From Butyrivibrio sp. FCS014 (GTDB lineage: Bacteria > Bacillota > Clostridia > Lachnospirales > Lachnospiraceae): a stretch of DNA of 64,000 nt. The notes below the pieces were generated by a model. It was not told the DNA's origin. It saw only the letters and a list, made by a program, of their open reading frames with translations, and did not search any database. The position numbers and the translations under genes are program-made. The DNA is taken from the NCBI RefSeq assembly GCF_000526935.1, contig NZ_JAHA01000019.1, positions 434,001 to 498,000 of the forward strand, given 5' to 3'. This document shows, piece by piece, positions 1 to 8,772 of the stretch; position 1 is the stretch's first letter; each line of letters begins with the position of its first letter.

Positions 1-148
1 AATAATAGGCTGAATCGCCGAAATCAAGGTTTGCCTCATAGGAGCTGGTGGAATAAAGCATTATCAGCCCGAATGCCAGCAAAAACAGAATGATGAATAT
101 CAAACTGTAATCGATATAAGATTCCCTCTTAAACAGTTTACTTTTCAA
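1..148 (-). CDS. ftsW: FtsW/SEDS peptidoglycan glycosyltransferase, N-terminal part (cut by window edge)
   Basis: Partial gene that runs off the left edge. From a TTG at 148 the frame reads MKSKLFKRESYIDYSLIFI and on into a hydrophobic helix followed by a LYSTSSYEA-like stretch, which is the usual beginning of FtsW. FtsW is the membrane septal glycan polymerase that works with the class B PBP. An AAGGAG lies about 13 bases upstream and the start overlaps the end of murD by 11 bases, which suggests translational coupling. Its place after murD is the standard order of division clusters. The identity rests on about 49 residues plus position. Confidence 0.75.
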   Translation of the reverse strand, partial: MKSKLFKRESYIDYSLIFIILFLLAFGLIMLYSTSSYEANLDFGDSAYY

Positions 149-1511
149 GTTTGTTTACGTACTCCTTAAATCTCTTTCCCCTAATCTCATAATTAGGGAA
201 CATATCCCAGCTTGCACATGCCGGAGAAAGAAGCACCGCCTCTCCCTCTTTTGCTGTTTCACTGCAGAATTCCAAAGCTTCTTCAAAGCTGTCTTTGAAC
301 ACGTAGTCGGTAAAGCCGTGCTTTTTGGCGCACTCTGCTATCTTTTCCCTAGTCTGTCCTATGAGAACAAGAAGCTTTACCTTGCCGCCGAAGTTTTCAA
401 TCCATTCATCGTACTCACTGCCCTTGTCATACCCGCCGCCGATAAGGATCGTGGGCTTGCTCATGGCCTTAATACCCTGAATGGCCGCATCGGGGTTCGT
501 GCCCTTGGAATCGTTGTAATAATCAACGCCCTTTTTTGTGGCAACAAACTCAATTCTGTGCTCAACTGCTTTGAAATCACGTATAACACTTATTATTGTT
601 GACAGCGGAACGCCCATAGCCATGGACATTGCAATGGCTGCCATAACATTTTCAACGTTGCAGAGTCCCACCAGGTTCATGTCATGGATATTCATTATAG
701 GCATTGGAGTGCCATGGTTGCCCATGACGATTTCCTCTCCCTCAAGGTAGAATCCGTCCTCAAGCTTCTCCTGAGTCGAGAAATATACCACTCTTGCAGG
801 GCATCTTGAACCGAAATCTCTTGTATAACTGTTGTCATAATTAAGGACACAGGTGTCCTCTTTTGTTTCATTACAGGTGATATTTTCCTTCATGGAAGCA
901 TAGCACTCCATGGTGTGATGCCTGTTGAGATGATCCGGAGTGATGTTCAGGATTGCCGATACGTTTGCATGGAAATTTTCAACTGCCTCCAGCTGGAATG
1001 AGCTGATCTCTCCGACAGTTACCGTCTCATCAGTCATATCGGGAGCACTCTCGGCAAAAGAGACACCGATATTCCCCACAACATATACCGAAGAAAAGTG
1101 GGCTTTCATGATCTCTCCCACCAGAGTTGTAGTGGTTGTCTTGCCGTTGGTACCGGTGATGGCCACCATTCTTCCCTTCGAGAAATTATAGGCCAGCTCT
1201 ATCTCGCTCCAGATGGGGATATTTCTTTCTTTGATACGCAGAATCGTAGGTGAATCCAAAGGCACAGCAGGACTTGGTACCGTAAGAAATATCTCGTCAA
1301 GAACAGCATCGGGAAGTTCTCCCACGATAATGGCTGTGGACTGTCTGTCCTCCTCATGAAGCTTTTTTCTGATATCTTCCTCGGTGACCTTCGTGTTCTC
1401 CTCAAGCATAACGGGAATAGCTCCCACTCTGTTAAGAAGCTGTACAGATCCTACTCCTGACAGTCCCGATCCGATAACAAGTACTCTTTTTCCTTTAAGA
1501 TCTCTCTTCAT
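138..1511 (-). CDS. murD: UDP-N-acetylmuramoyl-L-alanine--D-glutamate ligase
   Basis: Cytoplasmic Mur ligase that adds D-glutamate to UDP-MurNAc-L-Ala using ATP. The 457 residues match the family length. The N-terminal Rossmann-like domain starts GKRVLVIGSGLSGVGS, the ATP loop is GTNGKTTTTT near residue 120, a Mur-ligase NITPDHLNRH motif lies near 190-200, and the C-terminal ligase domain contains YYNDSKGTNPDA and ends with SPACASWDMF, typical of MurD. AAGGAT precedes the ATG. It sits between mraY (43 bases away) and ftsW, which it overlaps, in the cell-wall operon. Confidence 0.96.
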   Translation of the reverse strand: MKRDLKGKRVLVIGSGLSGVGSVQLLNRVGAIPVMLEENTKVTEEDIRKKLHEEDRQSTAIIVGELPDAVLDEIFLTVPSPAVPLDSPTILRIKERNIPIWSEIELAYNFSKGRMVAITGTNGKTTTTTLVGEIMKAHFSSVYVVGNIGVSFAESAPDMTDETVTVGEISSFQLEAVENFHANVSAILNITPDHLNRHHTMECYASMKENITCNETKEDTCVLNYDNSYTRDFGSRCPARVVYFSTQEKLEDGFYLEGEEIVMGNHGTPMPIMNIHDMNLVGLCNVENVMAAIAMSMAMGVPLSTIISVIRDFKAVEHRIEFVATKKGVDYYNDSKGTNPDAAIQGIKAMSKPTILIGGGYDKGSEYDEWIENFGGKVKLLVLIGQTREKIAECAKKHGFTDYVFKDSFEEALEFCSETAKEGEAVLLSPACASWDMFPNYEIRGKRFKEYVNKLEK

Positions 1512-1553
1512 ATCCTTGTACCTTCTTTAAATTATCAGATGATATTTTATGTA

Positions 1554-2522
1554 TTACAGCATAGCCAGATATCCCACCAGCGCCAGAAGCACCGTAACTG
1601 TGGTAAATACATTGACAACTCTCGTCTCTGACCAGCCGCCTTTTTCAAAATGATGATGAATGGGAGCCATTCTGAAGATTCTTTTACCATGTGTTATTTT
1701 AAAATATGAAACCTGCATGATAACGGAAATGACTTCCAAAGCATAGATAAATCCAACAATAGCGATGAAGATGGGCATCTGCATAACATATGCTATTCCG
1801 GTAACAAATCCGCCGATAGCAAGAGATCCTGTATCACCCATCATTACTTTGCCGGGATAAACGTTGTAAACCAGGTATCCCAGAAGCGCTCCCGCCATAG
1901 CCGCAGACATAACCTGTGCTCCGCTTGCGCCGTAGTGAATGCCTGCTATTGCAAAGAATGCAGCAACAACAGCTGTTACCGATGCACAAAGTCCGTCTAC
2001 TCCATCGGTGAAGTTGGTGCCGTTAGCAGTGCCAAGGGCAATAAAGAACAGGATCGGTATATTCCAGAATCCGAAATCAAGCATGATATCCGTAAAGGGT
2101 ACTCTCATTGCCAGTGATATGTCGGTAAAATTCTCAACATATAATGCAAATATGACCGTTACCACAAACTGGGCCAGGATCTTCTGCCATGCTCTAAGTC
2201 CAAGATTGTGTTTTCTTACTACCTTTATATAGTCATCCAAGAATCCGATGATTCCGAATCCAATGGTCAGAAGAAGCACCGGAATGACTTCCTTGTGGGA
2301 TGCCCCATAGAAAATTCCTATTACCACAAAAGGAATAAGGAAGATAAATCCGCCCATTGTGGGTGTTCCGGTCTTTTTCTGGTGGGACTCAAGCCCCTCT
2401 TCTCTCTCGGTCTGTCTTGCCTTGAGCTTTCTAAGCATCTCAATGACCTTGGGGCCAATAATAACAGCTATAAAAAACGAAACCAAAACCGGGATAAGGA
2501 TCCTAAAAAGATATTCATTCAT
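1554..2522 (-). CDS. mraY: Phospho-N-acetylmuramoyl-pentapeptide transferase
   Basis: Integral membrane enzyme that moves phospho-MurNAc-pentapeptide onto undecaprenyl phosphate to give lipid I. It is 322 residues with about ten hydrophobic segments. Family motifs are visible: TPTMGG near residue 53, a GFLDDYIKV loop with the catalytic aspartates, NGTNFTDGVDGL, and the MAPIHHHFE histidine motif near the C-terminus. GGAG lies 11 bases before the ATG. It is placed between the PBP and murD genes as in most Firmicutes division clusters. Confidence 0.96.
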   Translation of the reverse strand: MNEYLFRILIPVLVSFFIAVIIGPKVIEMLRKLKARQTEREEGLESHQKKTGTPTMGGFIFLIPFVVIGIFYGASHKEVIPVLLLTIGFGIIGFLDDYIKVVRKHNLGLRAWQKILAQFVVTVIFALYVENFTDISLAMRVPFTDIMLDFGFWNIPILFFIALGTANGTNFTDGVDGLCASVTAVVAAFFAIAGIHYGASGAQVMSAAMAGALLGYLVYNVYPGKVMMGDTGSLAIGGFVTGIAYVMQMPIFIAIVGFIYALEVISVIMQVSYFKITHGKRIFRMAPIHHHFEKGGWSETRVVNVFTTVTVLLALVGYLAML

Positions 2523-2556
2523 TGTTTTAAACTCTCCATCTTAACCATATATGCCC

Positions 2557-4833
2557 TTACGGCTCTGAATTTCCGGTACCTGAGCCGAAATCAGGCAATG
2601 TGTCGCCTCCGAATTCATACCCGCTTGCGGGGTCGATCGGATTACCTGTATTCGGGTCAATATAATACCCCGTTGAAGGGTCCACGTCAAATGTCTCCCA
2701 GATGGATGAGGTATCTTCTCTTTGTTCATCAGGATCAACCGTGCCGTCGGGATTTTCGCCTTCCTGCGCGGTTTCTCCGCCTTCAGCGCCCTCAGGATTA
2801 TCAGCTTCACCCTCTGTTTCAACACCTTCTTCGCCTTCGGCAACTTCTGCCTCAGGGACCTCTGGTGTGATCATCTTTTCATGAAGCTCTGCGAGCTCCT
2901 GCTGCTCTTTTTCAGAAAGTTCCTCGGTCATTGGAATATTAAGATAAGGAAGAGCCTCTGTAAGAACCGCTCTTACAATCCTTGTAGCAAACTTGGCATC
3001 ATCCTGATACTGCGTGTTGGGCCTGTCAACCACAACATAGATGGCAATCTGAGGATTTACCGAAGGAGCATATCCCATGAAGGATACAACATACTGCCTG
3101 TTACCACGTGGAAGGGTCTGGGCTGTACCGGTCTTGCCGCCGATCATGTAACCTGCCGGGCGGGCTGTCTTACCGGTTCCTTCCTCTCCCGCAACAACTC
3201 TGTTGCAGTACTGGATTATCTTATCTGAAGTACTCTGTGATACAGTCTGTCTCAATATCCTCGGCTCCACGTTTCTTATCGTAGATCCGCTGCTGGAGAC
3301 AATTCTTTTTACGATATGAGGTTCATAGTAATATCCGCCGTTGATCAGTGAGCTGAAACTGGTAATCATCTCGATCATATCAACGTTGAAGCCCTGGCCA
3401 AAAGAGTTTGTGGCAAGGTCCGCGGAAGTCATGGCATCGGCAGTGTAGGTAAGGCCTTCGGTCCTGGCTTCTCCCGCAAGGTCGATATTGGTCTTAAGTC
3501 CGAATCCGAAGTCCTTCTGGAATTTGGTAAAGGTGCTGACACCTGTAGCCTGTGCAATATGCATCATGGCAACGTTACAGGAAATCTCGATTCCTCTTTC
3601 CACGGAAACATATCCGTCACCGTATCTGTTATGGCATCTGATGGTCCATCCGCCGACTTCAAGGCTTCCCTTACAGTCATATACCTCATTTCCGGTAATG
3701 GAGCCGCTCTCAAGTCCGGTGGCTACCGTAAAGGGCTTTGCGACAGATCCCGGCTCATAGGTATCGCTGATACAGAAGTTTCTCCACAGAGCATTGTAGT
3801 TCTGGTAAAGCTGCTCATCGGAAAAAGTCTCAAGCATCTCTTCCGTAATATATACGCCGGAATCCAGTTCGGACTCGCCTTTAAGCTTCTTGCCGTTCTC
3901 GTCAACAGCAGGCATTCCTATAAGTTTTGACGGGTCTCTTGGATTGTTCAGGTCAAAATTAGGATAGCTGGCCATGGCCAGAATCTCGCCGGTGTGTATG
4001 TCCATCATGATGCAGCCCACGTTATTGGCCGCATTGCCCCAGCGAAAAGCATTGGCGTAGGTATCGTTAAACTCCTGAAGGTGCTTCTCAACTATATTCT
4101 GAAGGTTACCGTCGATGGTGGTAACTATACTGTCTCCGTCCTCTGCGGGAATTGTGGTTCTTTCAAGATTTGAATCCTCATCAAGGTATCCGTACTCTCT
4201 TCCGGCGGTTCCCGAAAGGGTATTGTTATAATACTCCTCAAGGCCGTACATACCCGAGTTATCATTGGTAGTAAATCCCACAACATCGCAGGCAAGTGAG
4301 CCGTTGGGATATTTCCTGATGTAATTTGACTCGAACCAGACTCCCTGAATATTGGCATCATAGCCATCCATTCCGGGGGTTATCATATCCTGGAAATTCT
4401 TGATCTGATCATAGGGAAGCTTCTTGGCCAGCACATAGTACTGGGATGTGGGATGTTCACTTAAATATGTTCTGATCTCACCCTGGTCAAGTCCAAACTC
4501 TCTTACAAGAGCTGTGATGGTGGGCTCAAGGAACTTCTCGTCCCTAAGAAGGAGCTTTGCATCCAGAATCACATTGTAGACCTTCTCGCTGTAGGCCAGA
4601 ATGGTTCCGTTGGAATCCAGTATCTCTCCTCTTCTGAAGGGCAGAGTTGTTGAATCGTACTGCTGCTGGGACAGAATCTGCTTCTCATACTCCTCACCGT
4701 TATTTCTGGTGATAAGGATAAGTCTGACCCCTAACCCAACGAAAGCCAGTAGTACCAAAACAAATAGCACCACCAGCTTTTTTCTCATCCATTTTACAAA
4801 TTTGATGTCACTGCTAACTTTTCGCTGTTTCAT
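2557..4833 (-). CDS. Class B penicillin-binding protein (FtsI/SpoVD type) with an acidic C-terminal tail
   Basis: Septal transpeptidase anchored by one N-terminal membrane helix (about residues 19-40). A PBP dimerisation domain starts near RRGEILDSNG. The transpeptidase motifs are all present: SVAK with the catalytic Ser near residue 362, SCN near 418 and KTGTAQ near 566. After the transpeptidase domain there is no recognisable PASTA repeat. Instead about 110 residues are rich in Glu, Gly, Pro and Thr, followed by a short DPxTGYYIDPxTG-like repeat. At 758 residues it is longer than many relatives because of this tail. It lies between ftsL and mraY, so a division role is likely; SpoVD-like sporulation use cannot be excluded. 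Confidence 0.92.
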   Translation of the reverse strand: MKQRKVSSDIKFVKWMRKKLVVLFVLVLLAFVGLGVRLILITRNNGEEYEKQILSQQQYDSTTLPFRRGEILDSNGTILAYSEKVYNVILDAKLLLRDEKFLEPTITALVREFGLDQGEIRTYLSEHPTSQYYVLAKKLPYDQIKNFQDMITPGMDGYDANIQGVWFESNYIRKYPNGSLACDVVGFTTNDNSGMYGLEEYYNNTLSGTAGREYGYLDEDSNLERTTIPAEDGDSIVTTIDGNLQNIVEKHLQEFNDTYANAFRWGNAANNVGCIMMDIHTGEILAMASYPNFDLNNPRDPSKLIGMPAVDENGKKLKGESELDSGVYITEEMLETFSDEQLYQNYNALWRNFCISDTYEPGSVAKPFTVATGLESGSITGNEVYDCKGSLEVGGWTIRCHNRYGDGYVSVERGIEISCNVAMMHIAQATGVSTFTKFQKDFGFGLKTNIDLAGEARTEGLTYTADAMTSADLATNSFGQGFNVDMIEMITSFSSLINGGYYYEPHIVKRIVSSSGSTIRNVEPRILRQTVSQSTSDKIIQYCNRVVAGEEGTGKTARPAGYMIGGKTGTAQTLPRGNRQYVVSFMGYAPSVNPQIAIYVVVDRPNTQYQDDAKFATRIVRAVLTEALPYLNIPMTEELSEKEQQELAELHEKMITPEVPEAEVAEGEEGVETEGEADNPEGAEGGETAQEGENPDGTVDPDEQREDTSSIWETFDVDPSTGYYIDPNTGNPIDPASGYEFGGDTLPDFGSGTGNSEP

Positions 4834-4876
4834 TTATACACTTACACTTCCTTGGCTGCAATTTAATGTATCAATA

Positions 4877-5314
4877 TCATTTGCCGCCGGATCCAGGAAT
4901 GGGAGCAAGCTGCCTTACATAATCGTTGCCGCCCTCATCTGAATAAGTGATTATCTGCCCTTCGGAAGCATAGGTCATACCGTACTCCTGGATGGCAATT
5001 CTTTTTATCTCATCCAGATCCACATTTCCATTGGCTCTATTATACGCCTCATCATTGTCCTGTTTCAAATTATTCAGTCTGCTCTCAAGCTCAGCCACGT
5101 ATTTAACGCTGTTCTTGATCTCCGACTGCAGAGAGATATACCATGCCAGTGTTCCCAGCATGAGAACCAGTGCCAGTGTCAAAAACAGGAGGTAGCCAAG
5201 GCTCATGTGATGTCTTCTGCCCCTGCGTTCGGTCTCATGAACATGGACAGGTCTTTCAACACGCTTTTTATTCGGTTTTCTTACAGTCGTGCCGCGAATA
5301 TATTCACTTGCCAT
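4877..5314 (-). CDS. ftsL: FtsL-like cell division protein
   Basis: Small bitopic membrane protein: a basic cytoplasmic N-terminus (KKR, RRGRRHH), one transmembrane helix (LGYLLFLTLALVLMLGTLAWY), then a coiled-coil segment rich in Leu, Glu, Asn and Lys and a short extracellular end. This is the FtsL/DivIC layout, which links the divisome to the septal PBP. An upstream ATG at 5332 is in frame, but AAGGAGG is correctly placed seven bases before the ATG at 5314, giving MASEYIRG. It sits between rsmH and the PBP gene. The sequence is poorly conserved, so the name rests on topology and position. Confidence 0.82.
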   Translation of the reverse strand: MASEYIRGTTVRKPNKKRVERPVHVHETERRGRRHHMSLGYLLFLTLALVLMLGTLAWYISLQSEIKNSVKYVAELESRLNNLKQDNDEAYNRANGNVDLDEIKRIAIQEYGMTYASEGQIITYSDEGGNDYVRQLAPIPGSGGK

Positions 5315-5374
5315 ATTCATGCCTCCTTTCATCAGCCAGGGAAAAAAGTGTTCTGCCCGCCCACCAAATACTTA

Positions 5375-6316
5375 TCAGGCCTTAGCTTTTTCAAACACTC
5401 TCAGCTTGGCGCTTTGTGATCTCTTGTTCTCCGCAAGTTCCTCGGGGCTTGGCAGGATCGGCTTTCTTGTGATCACCTTGCCCTTTGAAACATTTCCGCA
5501 CACGCACACCGGGAAATCCGGCGGACAGGTGCAGGGATTTTCATTTCTTTTGAAATTATTCTTGGTTATCCTGTCTTCCAGGGAATGGAAGGTTATAACG
5601 CACAGCCTTCCGCCCGGATTAAGGAAATCGATAAATCCGTCCAGGGAATTCTGAAGTACATCAAGCTCCCTGTTCAGTGCTATTCTTATGGCCTGATAGG
5701 TTCTCTTGGAGGGATGGCCTCCCTTTTCCCTCATCTTGGCCGGAATCGCAGCCTTTATGATATCGTTGAGCTGCCCCGTGGTCTCTACGGGAGCCTTGGC
5801 TCTCTCGATACATATGTGCTTGGCAATGTTCTTGGCGAATTTGTCCTCGCCGTAATCCCTTATAATATGAAACAACTCGGTTTCGGAATAGTCATTTACT
5901 ATGTCTCTGGCAGTCAGAGTCTGCCTTCTGTCCATTCTCATGTCCAGCGGCACATCTTCCTTGTAGGTGAATCCCCTCTCAGCGTTATCAAGCTGAAATG
6001 AAGAAACTCCAAGATCCAGGAGAATACCGTCAACGCCCTTTACTCCAAGCTCTTTCAGCCTTGCCACCGCATTCTCATAGTTGTCACGGATGACAGTGAC
6101 TCTGTCCTCAAAGGGTAAAAGCCGCTTTGTAGCCGCAGCAATGGCGTCCTCATCCTGATCCGTCCCGTACAGATGGCCTCCTGCCGTCAGTCTTTCCGCA
6201 ATGTGAAAAGAGTGACCGGCTCCGCCAAGGGTTCCGTCAAGATATATTCCGTCAGGTCTGATATTCAGATTGTCCAGGCACTCATCAAGGAGTACCGAAT
6301 AGTGTTTGAATTCCAT
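5375..6316 (-). CDS. rsmH: 16S rRNA (cytosine(1402)-N4)-methyltransferase
   Basis: SAM-dependent enzyme (formerly MraW) that methylates C1402 in the decoding site of 16S rRNA. Family hallmarks are [13 protein letters not shown] at the N-terminus, [12 protein letters not shown] as the SAM motif, [30 protein letters not shown], and a C-terminal [11 protein letters not shown] Cys-rich stretch ([13 protein letters not shown]) lies near residue 270, common in Clostridia. The ATG at 6316 gives the typical MEFKHYS start and follows the mraZ stop by one base; an in-frame ATG at 6340 would add eight atypical residues. Neither start has a strong ribosome site, consistent with coupling to mraZ. Confidence 0.96.
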   Translation of the reverse strand: MEFKHYSVLLDECLDNLNIRPDGIYLDGTLGGAGHSFHIAERLTAGGHLYGTDQDEDAIAAATKRLLPFEDRVTVIRDNYENAVARLKELGVKGVDGILLDLGVSSFQLDNAERGFTYKEDVPLDMRMDRRQTLTARDIVNDYSETELFHIIRDYGEDKFAKNIAKHICIERAKAPVETTGQLNDIIKAAIPAKMREKGGHPSKRTYQAIRIALNRELDVLQNSLDGFIDFLNPGGRLCVITFHSLEDRITKNNFKRNENPCTCPPDFPVCVCGNVSKGKVITRKPILPSPEELAENKRSQSAKLRVFEKAKA

Positions 6317-6317
6317 A

Positions 6318-6758
6318 TCACAAGCTAAGTCCGTACTCACTCATCTTGGCAGCAATACCATTGATGTCATCAAAGGTGCTGGCCTTCTCCCACTCAGGCT
6401 TGCTCCAGATCTCAGCTCTGTTGCCAACGCCGGCAACCACGGCCTCTTTCTCGATCCTGGCGTATTCCAAAAGAGTGGATGGGATAAGTATTCTGCCCTG
6501 TTTGTCAAGTTCCGCATCAGTGGCTCCGGCAAGGAAGAAACGGCTAAGCATTCTGGCTTCGGGCTTATCCATCGGCAGTGACTGGAGCTTCTCCTCGAAT
6601 TTCTCCCATTCATCCTGGGCAAACACGAAAAGACATCCGTCAAACCCCTTGGTTACCACAAAATTGTCACCAAGAAGATCGCGGAATTTGGTAGGAATTA
6701 TGAGCCTTCCCTTAGCGTCGAGAGAATGGCTGTATTCGCCTTTAAAAAACGCTCCCAC
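6318..6758 (-). CDS. mraZ: Transcriptional regulator MraZ
   Basis: DNA-binding protein that controls the division cluster by binding repeats in its own promoter. The two SpoVT/AbrB-like halves are visible: [21 protein letters not shown] near the start and [19 protein letters not shown] in the second half. The frame is open back to 6836, but that upstream TTG coincides with the -35 hexamer and the frame runs through the operator repeats. The GTG at 6758 gives 146 residues, close to the usual 142-145, and is my preferred start. No convincing ribosome site is seen, so the start is uncertain by a few codons. Confidence 0.9.
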   Translation of the reverse strand: MGAFFKGEYSHSLDAKGRLIIPTKFRDLLGDNFVVTKGFDGCLFVFAQDEWEKFEEKLQSLPMDKPEARMLSRFFLAGATDAELDKQGRILIPSTLLEYARIEKEAVVAGVGNRAEIWSKPEWEKASTFDDINGIAAKMSEYGLSL

Positions 6759-6800
6759 TTTTCTACCACTTTCAACCACTTTTTGCCACTTTTTACCACT
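6755..6800 (-). promoter_or_regulatory. MraZ operator: five AGTGG repeats at 10-11 bp spacing
   Basis: On the minus strand AGTGG occurs five times, with CCACT on the plus strand starting at 6755, 6766, 6776, 6786 and 6796. Spacing is 11, 10, 10 and 10 bases, one helical turn, and most copies read AAAGTGG. MraZ is known to bind tandem TGGG- or AAAGTG-type boxes with this phasing in E. coli and Mycoplasma. The array begins just downstream of the predicted transcription start and ends at the mraZ start codon, which fits autoregulation. Confidence 0.85.
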
Positions 6801-6807
6801 TGAGTTA

Positions 6808-6836
6808 ATTATAAAGTAAAAAAACGGCGTTAACAA
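6808..6836 (-). promoter_or_regulatory. Promoter of the division cluster
   Basis: On the minus strand TTGTTA (6836-6831) is followed by a 17-base spacer and a perfect TATAAT (6813-6808). Transcription would start near 6802, directly before the MraZ boxes. No other good promoter was seen between here and rsmH. Confidence 0.75.
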
Positions 6837-6890
6837 GGTATAAATGTGATATTTCCATGAAATTAATCTAAAGCGAACTTAATTTTCCAC

Positions 6891-6943
6891 AAAAAAATAG
6901 CCTATCTGGTGGTTGTGTGTTTTCTCATCCACTAGATAGGCTA
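6891..6943 (-). terminator. Intrinsic terminator of the HerA-like ATPase gene
   Basis: TAGCCTATCT at 6898-6907 pairs with AGATAGGCTA at 6934-6943, with partial pairing inside the loop. On the minus strand the hairpin is followed by a run of seven T (plus-strand A 6891-6897). It separates the ATPase gene from the division cluster promoter. Confidence 0.85.
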
Positions 6944-7041
6944 AAAATTCCGCAAAAAATTTTTTTAAATTTTTTTCGAGCAATCCGGTATGTTGATCTT
7001 ATCGAAGGCAACATTTTATCCCGGAAGGCATCAGATCTGTA

Positions 7042-8619
7042 TTATGATTTGAAAAGTGTGGCAAGAATTCCTCTTCCAAGGCTTGCTCCCAGGTTTCCTC
7101 CAAGAGTCTTGCCGAACTTTCCGAACTTACCGCCGACAGTCTTTCCAACTTCGCGGCCAACAGTTCCCACAACTGAGTTTCCGATAGTCTTGGCTGTCTG
7201 TTTCTTTTTGCGCTCAGCGGCGGCTTTTTCCTTCTCGGCTGCCTTAGCTGCGGCTGCTTCCTCTTTCTCTTTTGCCTTGCGTTCTGCTTCCTCAGCCTTA
7301 AGCTTCTCTGCCGCCTCCGCATCAGCTATGCCCTTTCTGAGCAGGAACTCATAAGCCGACTCAGGATCGTGGGGCTCAAAGTACTTGCCGTAAAGATCGC
7401 TGTTATTGATCTCGCGGCTTCTTGTGGAAGCGTCGATACCTCCCATGAATGACTGAGGAGGAAGGATCTTCACTCTCTCGCAAACTGTAGGTGTTCCGGT
7501 CTCATCCAGGAATGAGCAGATTGCTTCACCTGTTCCCAGCTCCTGAATAACGTCTGCAGTCTTGAATGCGGGATTCTCTCTGAAGGAGTCGGCGGCTGCC
7601 TTTACAGCCTTCATATCTGAAGGTGTGTAGGCATGGAGCGCATGCTGGATCTTGTTGCCCAGCTGTGCAAGAACACCGTCGGGAATATCTCTGGGGTTCT
7701 GGGTTACAAAGTAGATACCTACACCCTTGGATCTGATGAGCTTAACAACCTGCTCAATCTTGTCCATAAGGTGTTTTGGGGTATCCTTGAACAAGAGATG
7801 AGCTTCGTCAAAGAAGAAAACCATCTTGGGCTTCTCGGGATCTCCCACCTCAGGCAGTGTCTCGAAGAGCTCAGACATCATCCAGAGAAGGAAAGTTGCA
7901 TACAGGGTTCCGTTATTGATAAGGCTTGTGGAATCCAGGATGTTGATCATTCCGTTGCCGTTTGAATCAGTCTTGAACCAGTCGTGAATATCAAGAGCGG
8001 GCTCGAAGAAGAACTTGTCTGCTCCTGCCATCTCAAGAGATACGATGGATCTTACGATGGCCGCAACCGATACAGGGCTTATATTGCCATACTCAGCTGC
8101 GTAATCGTTCTTATTCTCGGACATGTGGTTCAAAAGCGCCTTGAGATCCTTGGTATCAACAAGAAGAAGCTCCTGATCATCGGCTATCTTGAAAGCGATT
8201 GTGAGGATATCTCTCTGAAGATCGTTAAGTCCCAGAATCCTTGCAAGAAGGAGCGGTCCCATCTCGGAAACCGTGGTACGAAGCGGGATTCCCTGCTCAC
8301 CGAAAACATCCCAGAAAGTAGCGGGATACTTCTTGTATTCAAATCCTGCCTCTGCAAGGCCAAACTTCTGGATACGCTTCTGCATATCTTCGCTGTCTGC
8401 GCCTTCCCTGACCATTCCGGAAAGGTCACCCTTTACGTCTGCAAGGAATACCGGCACTCCCATGTCACTGAAGGACTCGGCAAGAACCTTAAGTGTTATG
8501 GTCTTACCTGTTCCGGTGGCACCTGCAATGAGGCCGTGACGATTAGCCATTTTGGGCAAAAGAAATATATTCTCACCCTCAAGATTGTTAGCTACCCATA
8601 TCTTACCGTCTCTTAACAT
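7042..8619 (-). CDS. HerA-like P-loop ATPase (DUF853 family)
   Basis: Predicted ATPase of the HerA/VirB4-related superfamily, DUF853 group; the cellular role of this group is not firmly known. A Walker A loop GATGTGKT lies near residue 36 and a Walker B motif MVFFFDEAH near 269. The C-terminus has a charged Ala/Lys/Glu helix (about residues 440-480) and a Gly-rich, basic end (VGREVGKTVGGKFGKFG) that might contact membrane or nucleic acid. The start at 8619 (MLRDGKIWVAN) has GGAGG six bases upstream; the frame is open to an earlier ATG at 8685 without such a site. It is flanked by terminators on both sides, so it is probably monocistronic. Confidence 0.85.
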   Translation of the reverse strand: MLRDGKIWVANNLEGENIFLLPKMANRHGLIAGATGTGKTITLKVLAESFSDMGVPVFLADVKGDLSGMVREGADSEDMQKRIQKFGLAEAGFEYKKYPATFWDVFGEQGIPLRTTVSEMGPLLLARILGLNDLQRDILTIAFKIADDQELLLVDTKDLKALLNHMSENKNDYAAEYGNISPVSVAAIVRSIVSLEMAGADKFFFEPALDIHDWFKTDSNGNGMINILDSTSLINNGTLYATFLLWMMSELFETLPEVGDPEKPKMVFFFDEAHLLFKDTPKHLMDKIEQVVKLIRSKGVGIYFVTQNPRDIPDGVLAQLGNKIQHALHAYTPSDMKAVKAAADSFRENPAFKTADVIQELGTGEAICSFLDETGTPTVCERVKILPPQSFMGGIDASTRSREINNSDLYGKYFEPHDPESAYEFLLRKGIADAEAAEKLKAEEAERKAKEKEEAAAAKAAEKEKAAAERKKKQTAKTIGNSVVGTVGREVGKTVGGKFGKFGKTLGGNLGASLGRGILATLFKS

Positions 8620-8656
8620 ATGTATCCTCCCAACTGTTATTCTCTTTTCATGGCGC

Positions 8657-8696
8657 AAAAAAAAGCCCTGCAACAAGTATACCACAGTTACAGGGC
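8657..8696 (-). terminator. Intrinsic terminator after the DegV gene
   Basis: GCCCTG at 8665-8670 pairs with CAGGGC at 8691-8696. On the minus strand the hairpin is followed by eight T. It lies about 80 bases downstream of the DegV stop codon. Confidence 0.85.
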
Positions 8697-8772
8697 GAAG
8701 TATTTGATATTTGTTTATTTATCGTCTTTCAATCAGCGCATTTTCCACTGTCTGTCCGGGAACATGTCAGGG

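Noticed and set aside
2208..2870. 220-codon plus-strand frame opposite mraY and the PBP gene
   Set aside because: Antisense shadow of two clear genes, with low-complexity Arg/Leu/Pro translation.
6759..6836. Longer MraZ reading frame beginning at a TTG at 6836
   Set aside because: The TTG is the -35 hexamer and the extra codons run through the promoter and operator repeats; the extra residues do not resemble MraZ.
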